A DNA stretch of 64,000 nucleotides, from assembly GCA_024500155.1 (NCBI GenBank), contig CM044857.1:5768501-5832500 (forward strand), given 5' to 3'. Every line of letters starts with the position of its first letter. The stretch's first letter is position 1. Shown here piece by piece: positions 20,844 through 32,879 of the stretch. Under the pieces are notes generated by a model. It saw only the letters and a list, made by a program, of their open reading frames with translations, was not told the DNA's origin and searched no databases. The translations under genes and the position numbers were made by a program. The DNA is from Chenopodium formosanum. Lineage: Eukaryota > Streptophyta > Magnoliopsida > Caryophyllales > Amaranthaceae.

Positions 20844-21984
20844 GGGTAGTATTTCCCCCTTTTTATGAATTCACAATCATCAACAAATCTAATTCTCTTC
20901 TCTCTCTTAAGCAATAGCTTATTCTCTCTCCCTCTTTCTAGCGTAGCCTTTTTACAAACACAATACCGCATTCACGAGTTCTAGACACACCTAGCCAAAT
21001 TTGAAGTTGCCTTCACCCTAGACGTGAAAGGTTGAAAATTTATGAGGGTTTGGTCCCAAATCCCTATTTCAATTATTTAAATTAATTGTTTGATTTAATA
21101 CTTTCATTGAAGTTACTAACGTGTGTATTGTTTTGATAGAAAGAGATACGAGGCAACAAAGTAAGTTGTTTTATTTTTATGTATCATTAGTTAGCATGCT
21201 TAGATTATATTAATTCCTAGTATCATGTTCAGATGTTATTTATTGCTTTCTAGTGTCATGTTTAGGTTGCTTCCTATTTTCTTCTATCATGTTAGGGCTA
21301 AAGCTTTGATATTTATTGCTTAGTGACATGCTAGGATTTGTTATTAATCATGTTAGTATCATGCCTAGGATCTTGCTAATATTATTATGCTTTGATGAGA
21401 ATATTATTTTTATGATGATGATTGTTGTATCATTAATATCATGTTGCTTGATATTGTTATTGTTTGATCACACCCTCTCTTGCAGGATTAAAGAGAATTT
21501 GTACTTGAACTCACGCTTAATAAGATAATTAATAATTTTATTTAGGCTAATGTGATTTTAATTCAAGTGATCGCCAATAATAGTTTTGTTTGTACATTAA
21601 TATTAAACCAACATAGATTAAACAGGTTTAGGATTAATATATTGATTGTATGTTAGCCAGAAAACGCACATGAATATGAGAAGAATAAGGTAGGCTATTT
21701 TTAAAGTAGAGGTAGCCTATTTTTAGGGCAGGTTCAATCTCTTTTAGGTTGGATTTGTAACTTCATCCATGAATATTCAGTCATGGTTCCAGACCACTAT
21801 AGAGTTAGCGATCTCATGGATCATGAAGGGGTGTAACCTTCACCCTGTGAACGGTTTACAAGTTCCTAAAACTTATTGGCGACTCTTTTGCTCTAGCTTC
21901 CTTCCTTTTGGATGTCACCATGCTTAAATGTATGATCACAGTGGGGCTCAAGTGTGGGATGCTTGAAATATTCCCTACAGTTTT

Positions 21985-22002
21985 TGGCGACTCCACCGGG
22001 GA
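21985..22002 (+). other. Primer-binding site of copy 2 (tRNA-Arg type)
   Basis: TGGCGACTCCACCGGGGA lies 5 nt after the LTR. From memory of the plant tRNA-Arg(ACG) 3' end, 16 of 18 positions match its complement. A tRNA-Arg primer fits Ogre/Tat elements. Confidence 0.75.
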
Positions 22003-22689
22003 GGATTTCTATTTTAATTGCTAAAATTTATTTTGGCAGTAATTTAGAATGAGTGGATGAGACTCGAAAAGTTCTAAGTATTCATGTGCGTAATTTTGAT
22101 TAACATTATTGGCATATGCATAAAAAAGTCCGCATTGGATAGACCATCCGTAATGCGTCAAAAACATAGGATTTTTACACGTAGGAAATTTGGGAAATAT
22201 CTTTCACAACTAGGATCGAAATAACGCTGCGAAAACTGGAAAATTCAAAGAACAGAAAGCTACTGAGGCATGTAGGAACTAGCGCTGAGAAAATAGAGCC
22301 TGTCGTAGTGCGATGGCGACAGGCTCTGTCGTTGTGGCGACAAAGGTAAGGCTTCCACACGGTGCATCCGGACTCATAACCATGGACCTTCTTTGACTAA
22401 CCTTTATCCTTGAACTTTAGAGAACTAGAGCCATGGTTAGGTTGCAAACTCATTGCATCATATTGTGCTTACTTGACTACTTGTGCATCTCTTGTACGTG
22501 CATGTTTACTCTAATCGTTTGTTTGACCTGTGTTTGAGTTTAAATAAATTAATTAATGACTAAAGGAATTTGCTTAATTAATTAACCTATTAATATGAGT
22601 TTTTAAAATCTAAGTAAATTGATCGAACCTGACTTAGTACGTTTATAGGAATTTCCCTCTAAGCTAGAATACTGGAAACAGACCCAGAC

Positions 22690-22815
22690 TGAAGTTTCAG
22701 CAATGACGCCGAATTTGGTTTTTGGTGTGACACGCTAGTGTCTGGCGCGACGCGACAGAAATGGCACGCCGCGACAGAGCTGGCGCATCGCGACAGTCCC
22801 GTCGTTTTAGCGATG
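22690..22815. repeat. CGCG motif cluster, gag leader of copy 2
   Basis: Contains GGCGCGACGCGACAG, GGCACGCCGCGACAG and GGCGCATCGCGACAG in near-tandem. It is the equivalent of 287-396 in copy 1. Confidence 0.75.
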
Positions 22816-23307
22816 GTCCAGTTTTCTGCTTAAGTCTTCACACCGAGTCTGTTTAATCAATTTATTAATGACATAAACCGTATTGAGCCCTTAATTGAGT
22901 CTAGGCACATAGTCCCATGGTCTTACACAAGAGTCGAATCATGTCACTTTCACTCACTTCTACAGCACACACTTTATATGTATGTTACACCTTGAACATG
23001 TCTAGAGAGTCTTGTGTGCGCGTGTTTTCCGTCATTTTTTTAGGGAAGCAAGTCGGATATTAATCCTCCAAACATAACCATGTTGTTTGAACCCTATACT
23101 TGATTCCCAAAAATATGCACCCTATTTTTGCCCTTTTTCCTTTAAAACCAATAAAGTTAAAGTCAATTTGAGTCAAGTCATTAAAACAAATATAGTTTAA
23201 TTTACAGTACTTGGTCAAGAAGAGAGGGACGATTAATCAAAGACAACACCTTCGTTCAAGTTTTACATTTCGATAAGCCCATCAGACACAGAAAAAGGTT
23301 CATACTA

Positions 23308-25243
23308 ATGGCAACCCAACAAGAAGTTGATGAGCTTAGGCAAAACCTCGTTAACTTTACCGAGATGATGAAGACCCTAGCTCTTCAAGTCAATGACCCT
23401 GCGAAACAACAACAAATGGAGTGAATGGAGGAAAGCTTGAGCAAGCTTTCTAATGTCTATAAGTTCCAAGGGATTAGCTCACAAGGGGTCTTAGTGGATA
23501 AAGAACTTCTTCCGCAGAAATTCAATGCCAATGACATCCCTAAGTTAAAACCAATTGACAACCCCTATTTTCACTTAAGGGCCTTTGAAACCATAATGAA
23601 TATCAAGGGAATTGACAGGAAAGTTTTCCACACTCTGTTCTCACTATCTTTAGAGACCGTTTGCCAATAATGGTTCTTCTCCCTTGAAAAGGAGAAAACC
23701 TCTTCTTGGGATGGCATAGTAAACGTTTTAATAGATAGGTACAAGTGTAACATCCAAGTCAAAACTGACCATAGAGAGCTTGAGATGTTGAAACAAAAGG
23801 AGAATGAAGGCTTTACTTCTTTCTTTAACAAGTGGAAGGAAACTTCCGCTAAAATGGTTGAGGTGCCTACTGAGAAAGAATCTGTAAGGATGTTTATTAA
23901 GAATCTCTAGGAAAAGTACTCTAAGCATCTCAAATACCAAAGCAATTTGAACACTTTCAAGGCCGTCTATGATGTAGGGATCAACATTGAAGACAACCTT
24001 GCAAAGCAAAAAGCTGCTAACACTTCTTTCTTATAACTCCCATTGGACCATTTGGGGATCCACCGGTCGAAAAGAGGACGGCTAGTTGGAACCCCAATGC
24101 ACACTGCAAATACCATCAAGACAGGGGCCATCCTACTGAGAATTGTAGGAAGTCAAAGGAGGCCATTCAAGACCTCATTGATAATAACAAACTTCCATTG
24201 CCTCCTGCAACTAAGAAGCCAAGTATCAATAACGCTCCACTTTCAGACTCCTTGACTATTATAGATGAGGAAGATCATGTTGATCCAACAACCCTCATTG
24301 AACCAGTTGAAAAGACTCTTGCCATCGAAGAAGAGAAGGAAATCTTTTTCGATGCCAAGAAACACACTATAGTCGAATCGCTGGCCAGTAAAGAGGAGAT
24401 ATGGCACCTCATAAACACGATAAAAGAAGCAAGTGATACATGTCGTGAACTCCTCGATCGTCTAAAAAGAGTTCAAAGTAAGAGTGATGTGGAAAAGGCG
24501 ACGATTGCTAAGACTAATGAGAGAAAATCATTTCCTCTCCTAGTGGTCGAAAAACCCAAAAGGAGCAATAAACCTTATACTCCAATTGAGACCTCTTATG
24601 AAAACATGTTTCAAAAGCTCTTCGAGAATGGGAAGATTAAACCTCTCGAGCCAAGACCTTTTGAATCGCTGAAAAGGACAGACAAATTCTATTGTCCATA
24701 CCATCAATCTGGGGGACATACCATTGAACATTGTTTTAAGTTCAAAGATCTAGTTCAAGGATTAATTGATAGCAAGAAGTTAGTCCAAATAACTCCAAAA
24801 AAAGATGTTAACATCAATGAAATTTGAGAAAGCGATGATGAGGATGTCTACCTCAAAGATTTGGAAGAAACTCCACTTTCCACAATCTATCCGGTAGACG
24901 ATATTTGGGATGAAGAAGACTCACCCATAGATGTCCTCACAAGATCCGGGAGAATGCAACCTCCCATTACAACACAACCTATTCCTACTACCCAACAAAT
25001 TCCCATACCCCTCATTAAAGACAATGATGTTGTAAAACAACTCAAGAAGACTAAAGTCGAGATGAATGTATGGAAATTGCTAGCCACATCCCATGAGCAT
25101 AGAGTGGCAGTAATGGATGCTTTGGCTAAAGTAGGGATAGATTCTGAAACCACTCTTGAAGGGTTAGCTAAATTTCTCACGAGTGATCTTCCAAGTCCCA
25201 TCAACCTAATCACCTTTTCTGACAAGGATTTACCTCCATAGGG
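23308..25243 (+). pseudogene. gag: gag of copy 2
   Basis: Starts MATQQEVDEL at 23308. In-frame stops: TGA at 23422 (CGA in copy 1, a CpG transition), TAA at 23668 (shared with copy 1), TAG at about 23908, and TGA at 24826. About 195 nt present in copy 1 (1615-1810) are missing near 24026. It carries two variant knuckles with the spacing C-x2-H-x4-H-x4-C: CKYHQDRGHPTENC near 24105-24145 and CPYHQSGGHTIEHC near 24692-24733; each is followed by a similar ...LIDxxKL helix. Nucleocapsid RNA binding is the expected role. Protease follows in the same frame after a TAG at 25240. Confidence 0.85.
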
Positions 25244-25843
25244 TGATAATCATAATAAGGCCTTAAACCTCACAGTGATCTGCAAAAGAATGAATGTTCC
25301 AATGACTCTTGTAGACAATGGGTCAGCAATCAATGTTTGCCCACTTCGAACTGCGAGGATGCTAGGGATAAAAGATGAAGATTTGTCTCTATCTACACAA
25401 GGAATAAGGGCTTATGACAACACTCGTCGCCAAGCTTTTGGGACTATCACTATGAATGTTACGGCAGGTGTCATTAAACATGCTACTACTTTCCAATTGG
25501 TAGATATCAAAGCTTCTTTCAACTTTTTGTTAGGGCGCCCTTGGCTTCATGACTTTAAGGCCGTCCCTTCATCCCTTCATCAACAAGTGAAGGCCATAGT
25601 TGGAGGAATTCCTGTCACTATCGATGCTTCTACAATAAGAATTAAGACAATTGATAAGCCAATTATAAATGTGGAGCACGATGAAAATGATGAAGTCCTA
25701 TGGGGCTTTAATGCAGAAGAGGTCTCTTTTATCGATGAAGATGAAAAGACCCCTCTTCACTACAACCTCCACTCGAACATGATAGTTAATGGCATACTAC
25801 GAAAGCAAGGACACTTTCCTGGAATGACTCTGGGAAAGAAGAT
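25244..25843 (+). pseudogene. Protease of copy 2
   Basis: Aspartic protease with LVDNGSAINVCP and FLLGRPWLH. The frame is open from 25275 to about 25840, where it runs across a deletion joint into RT sequence (the open frame ends at 25854-25856). In copy 1 the equivalent point is followed by about 1 kb of linker. The deletion joint lies in A/G-rich sequence shared by both sides, suggesting a microhomology-mediated loss. Confidence 0.85.
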
Positions 25844-26770
25844 ATGCCAGGAATAAATAGAGAAATACCTCAACACACAATACCGCTAATCCTAGGAATG
25901 AAACCTGTAAAACAAAAGTTACGTCGAATGAAACCCGACGTAGCTCTAAAAATAAAAGAAGAAGTTCAAAAACAAATAACAGCAGGTTTTATAAGGGTAT
26001 CCAAATACCCCGAATGGGTCGCAAATATGGTACCAGTCCCCAAGAAAGATGGAAGGGTAAGAATGTGTGTCGACTACAGAGATTTAAATAAGGCAAGTCC
26101 AAAGGACGACTTCCCTTTACCAAACATCGATATTTTGGTAGAAAATACAGCGAATCACGCACTTCTCTCATTTATGGATTGATACGCAGGATACAACCAG
26201 ATTCTTATGGCATAAGAAGACATGGAGAAAACTACATTCATAACATCATAGGGCACTTACTGTTACACGGTAATGCCATTCGAGTTGAAAAACGTGGGTG
26301 CCACTTACCAAAGAGCAGCGACTGCCTTACTCCATGACATGATGCACAAAGAGGTAGAAATCTACGTGGATAATATGATTGTAAAATCAAAAGATCGTCC
26401 AGGAAATCCAGTAGTCTTAAGGAAATTCTTCAAAAGGCTAAGGAAATACAATATGAGGCTAAACCCATCTAAGTGCGCTTTTGGAGTCACCTCAGGAAAA
26501 CTCTTAGGTTATGTCATTAGCTCTAGAGGAATAGAGATGGACCCAACTAAGATTAAAGCAATCATGTCAATGCCACCGTCCAAGACCGAGAAGTAAATTC
26601 GAGGATTCATTGGCCGGTTGCAATATATAAGTAGGTTCATATCCAAGCTAACCACGATATGCGAACCAATATTCAAGAAGCTCAAAAAGAATGTACAAGT
26701 AATATGGGACGACGAGTGCCAAAAAGCCTTTGAGAAAATCAAAGCCTATCTCGCTAACCCTCCGTATTAG
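25844..26770 (+). pseudogene. Reverse transcriptase of copy 2, active-site mutant
   Basis: Begins abruptly at the MPGIN motif after the deletion, so the RT N-terminus is missing. It has MCVDYRDLNKASPK and FMD, then a stop (TGA at 26180-26182), more stops near 26214 and 26250, and YVDN instead of YVDD at about 26364-26375, which would abolish polymerase activity. The thumb region LGYVISSRGIE is open to a TAA at 26594-26596. This copy could move only with enzymes from elsewhere. Confidence 0.9.
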
Positions 26771-27705
26771 CGCCAACACTTATGGGAATTCCTTTTCTAT
26801 TATACCTAACAATCACTAAAGAGATAATGGGAGCTATGCTTGCACAAAAAGTAGAAGGCAAAGAGAATGCCATCTACTACTTAAGTAAAAAGATTCTTGA
26901 GTATAAGGTTCGTTAAACACCACTTAAGAAATTGTGCCTCGCACTAGTGTGGGCCACAACCAAGTTAAGACACTACATGCTCGTTCATACAGTCTATGTA
27001 GTATCTCGAATGGACCCACTAAAGTATCACTTCGAAAAATCTACACTTAACAGGCGAATATCAAGATGGATAGACAACCTAGCCCAATTCGATGTAAGGT
27101 TTATGCCTCAAAAGGCTATCAAAGGATCAGTGGTCTCGGACTTCTTAGCAAATTTCCCAATAGAAGATTCGACGCTAATGCGTGAAAACAAATTTCCAAA
27201 CGAAGATTTGATGCTTATAGAAGATGATACTTGGACATTATACTTCGATGGAGTTTCAAACCAAAAGGGTTATGGCGTAGGGGTTTTATTAGTATCACCT
27301 AAAGAGGAACATGTCCCAATCTCTATAAAGCTAGGTTTGGACGTTACCAACAATGCTGTGGAATATGAAGCATGTGTTGTAGCCTCGAAACTGCTTTGGC
27401 ATTAGGAGTAAAGAAACTTCAAATATTCGGAGACTCCTCTTTAATCATCAATCAGATTTCCAAAAGATGGAAAGTAAGTAGTGAAAGCTTAGCCCATTAT
27501 CAAACATATTTAGAAACTCTTACTGATCAACTCGAAAAGGTAGAATACACATATCTACCAAGAGAGGAAAATCAATTTGCTGATGCCTTGGCAAGACTAG
27601 CCTCAATGGTTAGAATTCCAAAGGAAATCGAGCAAATGCCTCTGATAATAGAGAAAAGGCATAAACCGGCTTACATCCAAGCTATAGAAGATGATGAGGA
27701 AGCTT
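26771..27705 (+). pseudogene. RNase H regions of copy 2
   Basis: The RT-linked RNase H survives to KLRHYML and FEKSTLNRRISRW, and the second RNase H keeps YFDGVSNQ, NNAVEYEA, FGDSSLI and QFADALA. A one-base deletion near 27382 splits it into two frames. Copy 1 lost about 90 nt here (the KLRHYML block), so this copy is the better reference for that segment. Confidence 0.85.
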
Positions 27706-28970
27706 AGGAACATGATAAAGGGGAAGAACCTTGGTATATAAACATCCTCAATTATGTCACCAAAGGTGAATATCCACCTCATGCTGCCAAGAGAGCAAAG
27801 CGAGCTCTAAGACTTTTGGCTTCCCAATATGTACTCATAAACGATGAGCTTCATAAAAGGGTACCTAAAGGTAGAGCTCTCCTATGTGTAGGCAAAAAGG
27901 AAGCTCAAAGAGCAATGAGAATAATCCACGAAGGAGCATGTGGAACTCATATGAATGGGAAAATGCTAGCCCAAAAAGTAATGCGCCAAGGATTCTATTG
28001 GAATACCATGAATAGGGATTGCCATCAATATGTAAAGAGATGCCCTAAATGCCAAATATATGCTAACTTGCAACATGTTCCTCCATTTCTCCTTTACACC
28101 TATATATCACCATGGTCATTCTCAGTATGGGGTATAGACATTATTGGAAAAATCACCCCACCTGGGATAGGAGGTATGAATACATCTTAGTGGCAATTGA
28201 TTACATCACAAAATGGGTCGAAGTAGCCTTATATGCAATACTCACCGCAAAACATGTAGCACTCTTCATCGAAAGAAACATAATATGTCGATATGGAGTC
28301 CCCCATGAAATGATAAGTGACAATGGAACTCACTTTCAAGTAGAATATGAAGAATTACTTCAAAAGTGTGGTATTCAACACCATCATTCTTCCCCATATA
28401 GGCCTCAAGCAAATGGTGCAGTAGAAGCAGCTAATAAGAACTTAAAGACTATCATCGAGAAAATGACAGAAAATTACAAAGATTGGCCTGACAAACTTCA
28501 TTTTGCTCTTTGGGGTTATCACACGTCAATTCGCTCATCCACAGGAAATACGTCATTCTCCTTAGTCTATGGAATGGATGTCGTACAACCTGTAGAGCTA
28601 GAAATACCTTCTCTATGCATCGCGTTAGAAAGTAAACTCGATGAAGTCGAATGGACTAGAGCATGGTATAAGGAGCTAATTCTACTTGATGAAAAACGAC
28701 TAGAAGCTCTACATCATACTCAATGTTATCAAACTCGCATGGCTAGACACTTTAACAAAAAGGTCAAGACAAGAAACATTAAAGTGCGAGACTTGGTGTT
28801 AAAAGCACTAAGGAAAAATGTTCTAGACCCAAGAGGCAAGGCCTAATTGGTCCAGACCATACATTGTCAAAACTATCTTATCAGGAGGTGCCGCAACATT
28901 AACTGATATGGATGGTAATGAATTCTCAAACATGACAAATCTCGACCAACTTAAAAAGTTCTACCCATAA
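27706..28970 (+). pseudogene. Integrase of copy 2
   Basis: The zinc domain is complete: HEGACGTHMNG and RCPKCQ. Catalytic block: WGIDIIG, ISDNGTHF and NGAVEAANK. A single-base loss near 28170 and a 5 nt loss near 28840 shift the frame, so no intact enzyme is encoded. Ends with LDQLKKFYP and TAA at 28968-28970, the same terminus as in copy 1. Confidence 0.9.
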
Positions 28971-29087
28971 TAACTTGAGTAACATACTCAAGAGAGCTAC
29001 GTTTGGCCTGATTCCGTAGGAAAAGATACGTAGGCAACCCTTTACAGGGTGCGGCCACTTTAATTTTTACAAATCTTGCATCCCCGC

Positions 29088-29200
29088 ATCAGTGCGTCAA
29101 CGCAGAACAAGCGGCACACAGAATTCAAATCCAGCGCTGCATGACAACATCTGACGCGCAACGACACATCCAACACACCTCGACAGGACTGTCGCGCTGC
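29088..29200. repeat. Decayed CGCG cluster after pol of copy 2
   Basis: Homologous in position to 10550-10650; keeps GTCGCGCTGCAAT and GACGCGCAACGACA, with many C-to-T changes at CpG. Confidence 0.6.
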
Positions 29201-29207
29201 AATAAAT

Positions 29208-30606
29208 TCAAAAGTCCAGTGCCAACATTTTTTCGTCGATCTGGACGAATTTTGGTGTATTTCGAGAATTTTTTACTTTTCTTTTCTCCTTGCCCCTTGT
29301 AGTACTTTTCTTCTTCGGCATAACAGGGGTCTTGAATTCAACTCTCTCACCTAAGCGCTCCTTAGGAGGAATTTTCTTGTCTCCTAGGCGATCTTTCACA
29401 TTGGTCTTACTCAACTTTCGGGCTTTGTTCTTGTCCTTTTGAGATCTACCAATTAACCATTGCTTCACATCCTTAGATAAAAAAGGAGGAACCTTTTGGG
29501 AAACCACTTCCCACAAAGGTCTAGCACACCAATAGTCATTAAACCTCTCTATGTCTTGTGATACCAGAAATTCATAAGGGCGACGAAGATCTCCGGAGGG
29601 AATGGTTTGAGCAAGTCCGTATTGTCTCTTCACTCTAGAAGGGTAATAAAAGGTCAATTTGGAAAAACTAGGAAGACGACAAAAAGGTTGGCTATTGACA
29701 CCAACCTTCTTCTCAATCTTCCACCAAGGAACAACCCACTTGATAACAAAGTCGCAGGTTCAAAAATTCTACTACACTCCCAGTGGCCCATCTTTATGGA
29801 GAAGCGTTTCTTCCTTCTTATAAAGCAGTTTGGTGTATATTTTTCAATATTGTCAGGAGGACTGATTAATTCAAGTGTCTCTAATAGTCGTACCTGCAAA
29901 AATTCAATGCAAATATTAGTATTACTATACAAAATTATATTTTTGATTTCTGCAATTAAAAATATCAATTTTCTACCTGTAATAAAATTGGAGAACCTCG
30001 AAGAGGTGCTTTTGGATCTCTTTTTAGCTCATCTAAGCTAAGCATCGTTTCCCTAACAATTAAAGGCATTGGATTCCTCCCTGATTCAATCTGCTCCATG
30101 ACAGACACTAATATTGCTTGACCCTCACGAATGTTACCACTAGTGAGGAGATATTGGCTAAACATGCAAAAGAGAAAAGCTCTTCTCTTATAAACATGAG
30201 AAGACTCCGAGCATGGTCTATCAAAATAAAAGCGTGCAAATTCTTTCAAATTAACCACATTCCCATGCACTATATCTTTTAAGTCCCTATCCCTAAGGTT
30301 AAGGAAACGCTCAAAATCTTTATAATAATATTCAGTAACTTTAGGAATTACCGTAAGATTTAAAAACGGGAAACCAAGGATGGCACCAAATTCTTCCGGT
30401 AAAGGGAAAATTTCATCATGACCTAGTCTAAAGCAATGGGTGTCTGGGTCCCAATACTCTAATGCGGTATGAATAAAGTCTATGTCAAGATCTACCCCTT
30501 TAATTCCAAGCAAACCCCCCAAGTGAAAAAAGTCAAGCTATTTTCTCTCTTTAGTAGTCAAAGACCGGCACCACTCACGAGTAAAATCGCTAAAACTCTT
30601 AAACAT
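29208..30606 (-). pseudogene. Antisense ORF A of copy 2, one intron
   Basis: Exon 1 is 30606-29978 and exon 2 is 29893-29208. The 84 nt intron (29894-29977) begins GTAGAAA and ends TTTTTGCAG. Splicing joins ILLQ to VRLLETLELISPPDN, matching copy 1 across the same intron. The protein is PMD/DUF7745-like, with PLPEEFGAILGFP, YYYKDFERFLNLRDRD and FCMFSQYLLTSGN. One stop lies near 30538 and a one-base deletion near 29757 shifts the frame. The C-terminal Lys-rich tail is cut by a deletion that fuses it to the spacer. Exon 1 is otherwise open for about 185 codons, longer than in copy 1. Confidence 0.8.
29894..29977 (-). other. Spliceosomal intron of ORF A, copy 2
   Basis: 84 nt GT-AG, same phase and place as 11730-11816. 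Both copies have stop codons in or just after the unspliced read-through. Confidence 0.8.
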
Positions 30607-31183
30607 GTTGAAAAATTAAAGAGGAGATTATTTTTTCAGTTCGAATAGTACGAAAATCGACGGATTGGGGGCTATTTATTAACAAAGCTAACGCAAACCA
30701 AATCCCGAAAGGATTCGAAAAAATAAATCCAGCGCGCCGCGACAGATTTATTTGTCTTTTCCCGCGTCAGCATTACGCTTGTCGCTGACCATATGTTATC
30801 CGACCTTGGCTTGGATTTGTACTTTGACTGTACGGTTTTGATGCTTTTCAAAGCCTTATCCAAACATTATTTTTTGCAAATCTTATCCAAACACTTATCC
30901 CATATTTGATCATTTTGAGTTTAATTAAATTTAAGCTCATTTTTAATCAGATTCGACTTTATTTTTCATTTTTTCTTTTTAGGGGAGAAAGTCGGATACG
31001 CTCCATTAATAATAAAAATGACGGAAATTTTTGCGCAAAAATTAGTCACATTTCTTCACACACTCATATGCACACAAAATGAAAAATAAAAATGCAAAGA
31101 TAAAATACACATAGTAATCATAGGATATATTTACAAAGTGTCCAACACGAGTGTCAAGTCAAAATAAGCAAAGTCCTACAAAG
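30607..31183. other. Spacer between antisense ORF A and ORF B, copy 2
   Basis: Matches 12447-12476 plus 14134-14771 of copy 1 and shows the site without the LTR-tRNA insertion. One CGCG unit remains (30730-30745), and the T-run and purine signature ending AAAGTCGGATA lies at 30981-30998. No gene seen. Confidence 0.6.
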
Positions 31184-32879
31184 TCAAAATAAAATATATA
31201 CAGGTACAACTATGATGGTGGAGGACGCAAATGTGGAGGAACCAAACATGTCAAAGAACTGTGTAGTACGTGGAGTCAACCCCTCGCCAGCATTAGGATC
31301 ACTGGTGGTCGGGATCGAAAGAATCGGGCCAGTCCATCCTACCTCACCCTGAGGCTGCACTCCCAATTGTTGAGGCTGCTATGGTTGCTGCGACGATGAG
31401 CCAACCTCATACGTCTCACCACCCGCTGAAGGAGCCGATGTCACACCTCCTTGGCCAGTCATCCTCTTCAAAGCACCCTCAGATGAAGAGCCCGAATCCT
31501 CCAACGCTATGGTGTGGTCCAACTCCGCTCGACCACCTTGGCTCCCTACCGAAGTACGACGGTGCCTCGAGCCAGATCCGGATCTCTCCCTCCGAGTCTC
31601 AAGTCTCGAACGAGTACGCGTCGGAGGAACAAGCTGAAATAGAAAGAACAAATCAAGTCAAGCATGGCAAAATAAATAAGTAAAGAAACAATAAGGTCAA
31701 GAGAAATACCTCCGTGCCATCGTCTCCACAACACCTAGCTCGGTGACTCAACCTCACAAGCTGGTATCGGAAAGCGTCCATGCCTCTCGCCATCCTTGTC
31801 ATCACCTCGCGGGAAAACTATCAAGCAATAAAATGAGAAATAATCAAAGAACATCTACGTGAACAAGATAATGATAAAAGACTTACCCAGGTCTGGTGGC
31901 GAGGTATCGACTCCTCTATCAACCGCCAGGGCTCAGGCGCCAGAGGAATCATCTCCTCGACCGGGCCAAAAGACCTTTGATAGGTGATAGACACCGGTGG
32001 AGGCACAAAATCCCTAGCCGCTGCTGTAGCCTATCTAAACAAAACCAAAGCTATTAAAATCTGCTAGGGGGTTATCAAGAGAACAAATCAAAGGCACAAA
32101 ATATACCCGTGCTTCCTCCGATATACATGGAGGTGGAGCCAAACGCAGCATATGACTCTCGCCATAACTCCGGCTCGAATGGATATGACGTTGCCAATCC
32201 GTACCAGCTGGCGACTCACCAAAATGGACTCTCATAGCCATCTGGTCAAACATGTGCCGAGGGGGACGAGCAGGAACCACAAAAGACTCGGTAGAGTGCT
32301 GAATCGCAACTCTCTCGCCCAGATACACCACAACGTCGTATGTCCCCTGAAAATAGCGACGCTGAGCTGTATACTGGACAACTCGTCCGAGAAGGTCAAA
32401 ATCGGCCCATGGCCGAAATTGGATCTCAAGCCCCTCCAAAATGAACACCCATGAGATAGATTCTTACTAAGTAGCAAAAGACGGAAATGATAAGCAAGGC
32501 ATACCGAGAGGATTAACTCTCGAACGCGAGTAGTAGCAGTGTGGTAATTGTAACGGCCTCCCCAACTAGCAACAACGGGGAGCCCATGAGGCGAGGGCCT
32601 CGCAAGCGAAAAAGACGGGAAGTACTCGTAAAACAAGACCTGTAAATGACAGAGAAGCATCAGCAAGTTGCTAGCACATGTCTAAAATAAACTTTAGTAA
32701 GAGAAATAAGGTATACCTCTACGACCCTCTAGAAACTAGAAAGAGTGACGTCCTCCTCAAACTTGCGATGGCGACAAGCGTGTCGCAATCCAAGCAGGAA
32801 GTCAGCATAGGCCAAGCTGGCCCAATCATATGACCCGACCATACGAAGTTCGCGAAGAGCAGGCAAGAAATAGAGTAGC

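Larger units (their letters stand above)
20075..21979 (+). mobile_element. Shared LTR (1905 bp): 3' LTR of copy 1 and 5' LTR of copy 2
   Basis: Starts TGTAGACAC right after the polypurine tract of copy 1 and ends CCCTACA just before the primer-binding site of copy 2, so one LTR serves two internal regions. U3 carries a CGCG cluster (20671-20774) and the TATA box at 20836-20843. R/U5 contains repeated TAGTATCATGTT-like words (about 21200-21370). A second, solo copy lies at 32880-34656. Confidence 0.93.
21980..23307 (+). other. 5' leader of copy 2
   Basis: Noncoding apart from the primer site. It has two GC-rich clusters (22295-22345 and 22690-22815) and the purine signature ending AAGTCGGATA (23042-23059). 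From 22401 on it aligns with the start of the window. Confidence 0.7.

Noticed and set aside
20075..21979. Simple head-to-tail duplication by recent unequal crossing-over
   Set aside because: The two internal regions differ at roughly 10-13% of sites compared and have private deletions; a recent duplication would be near identical.
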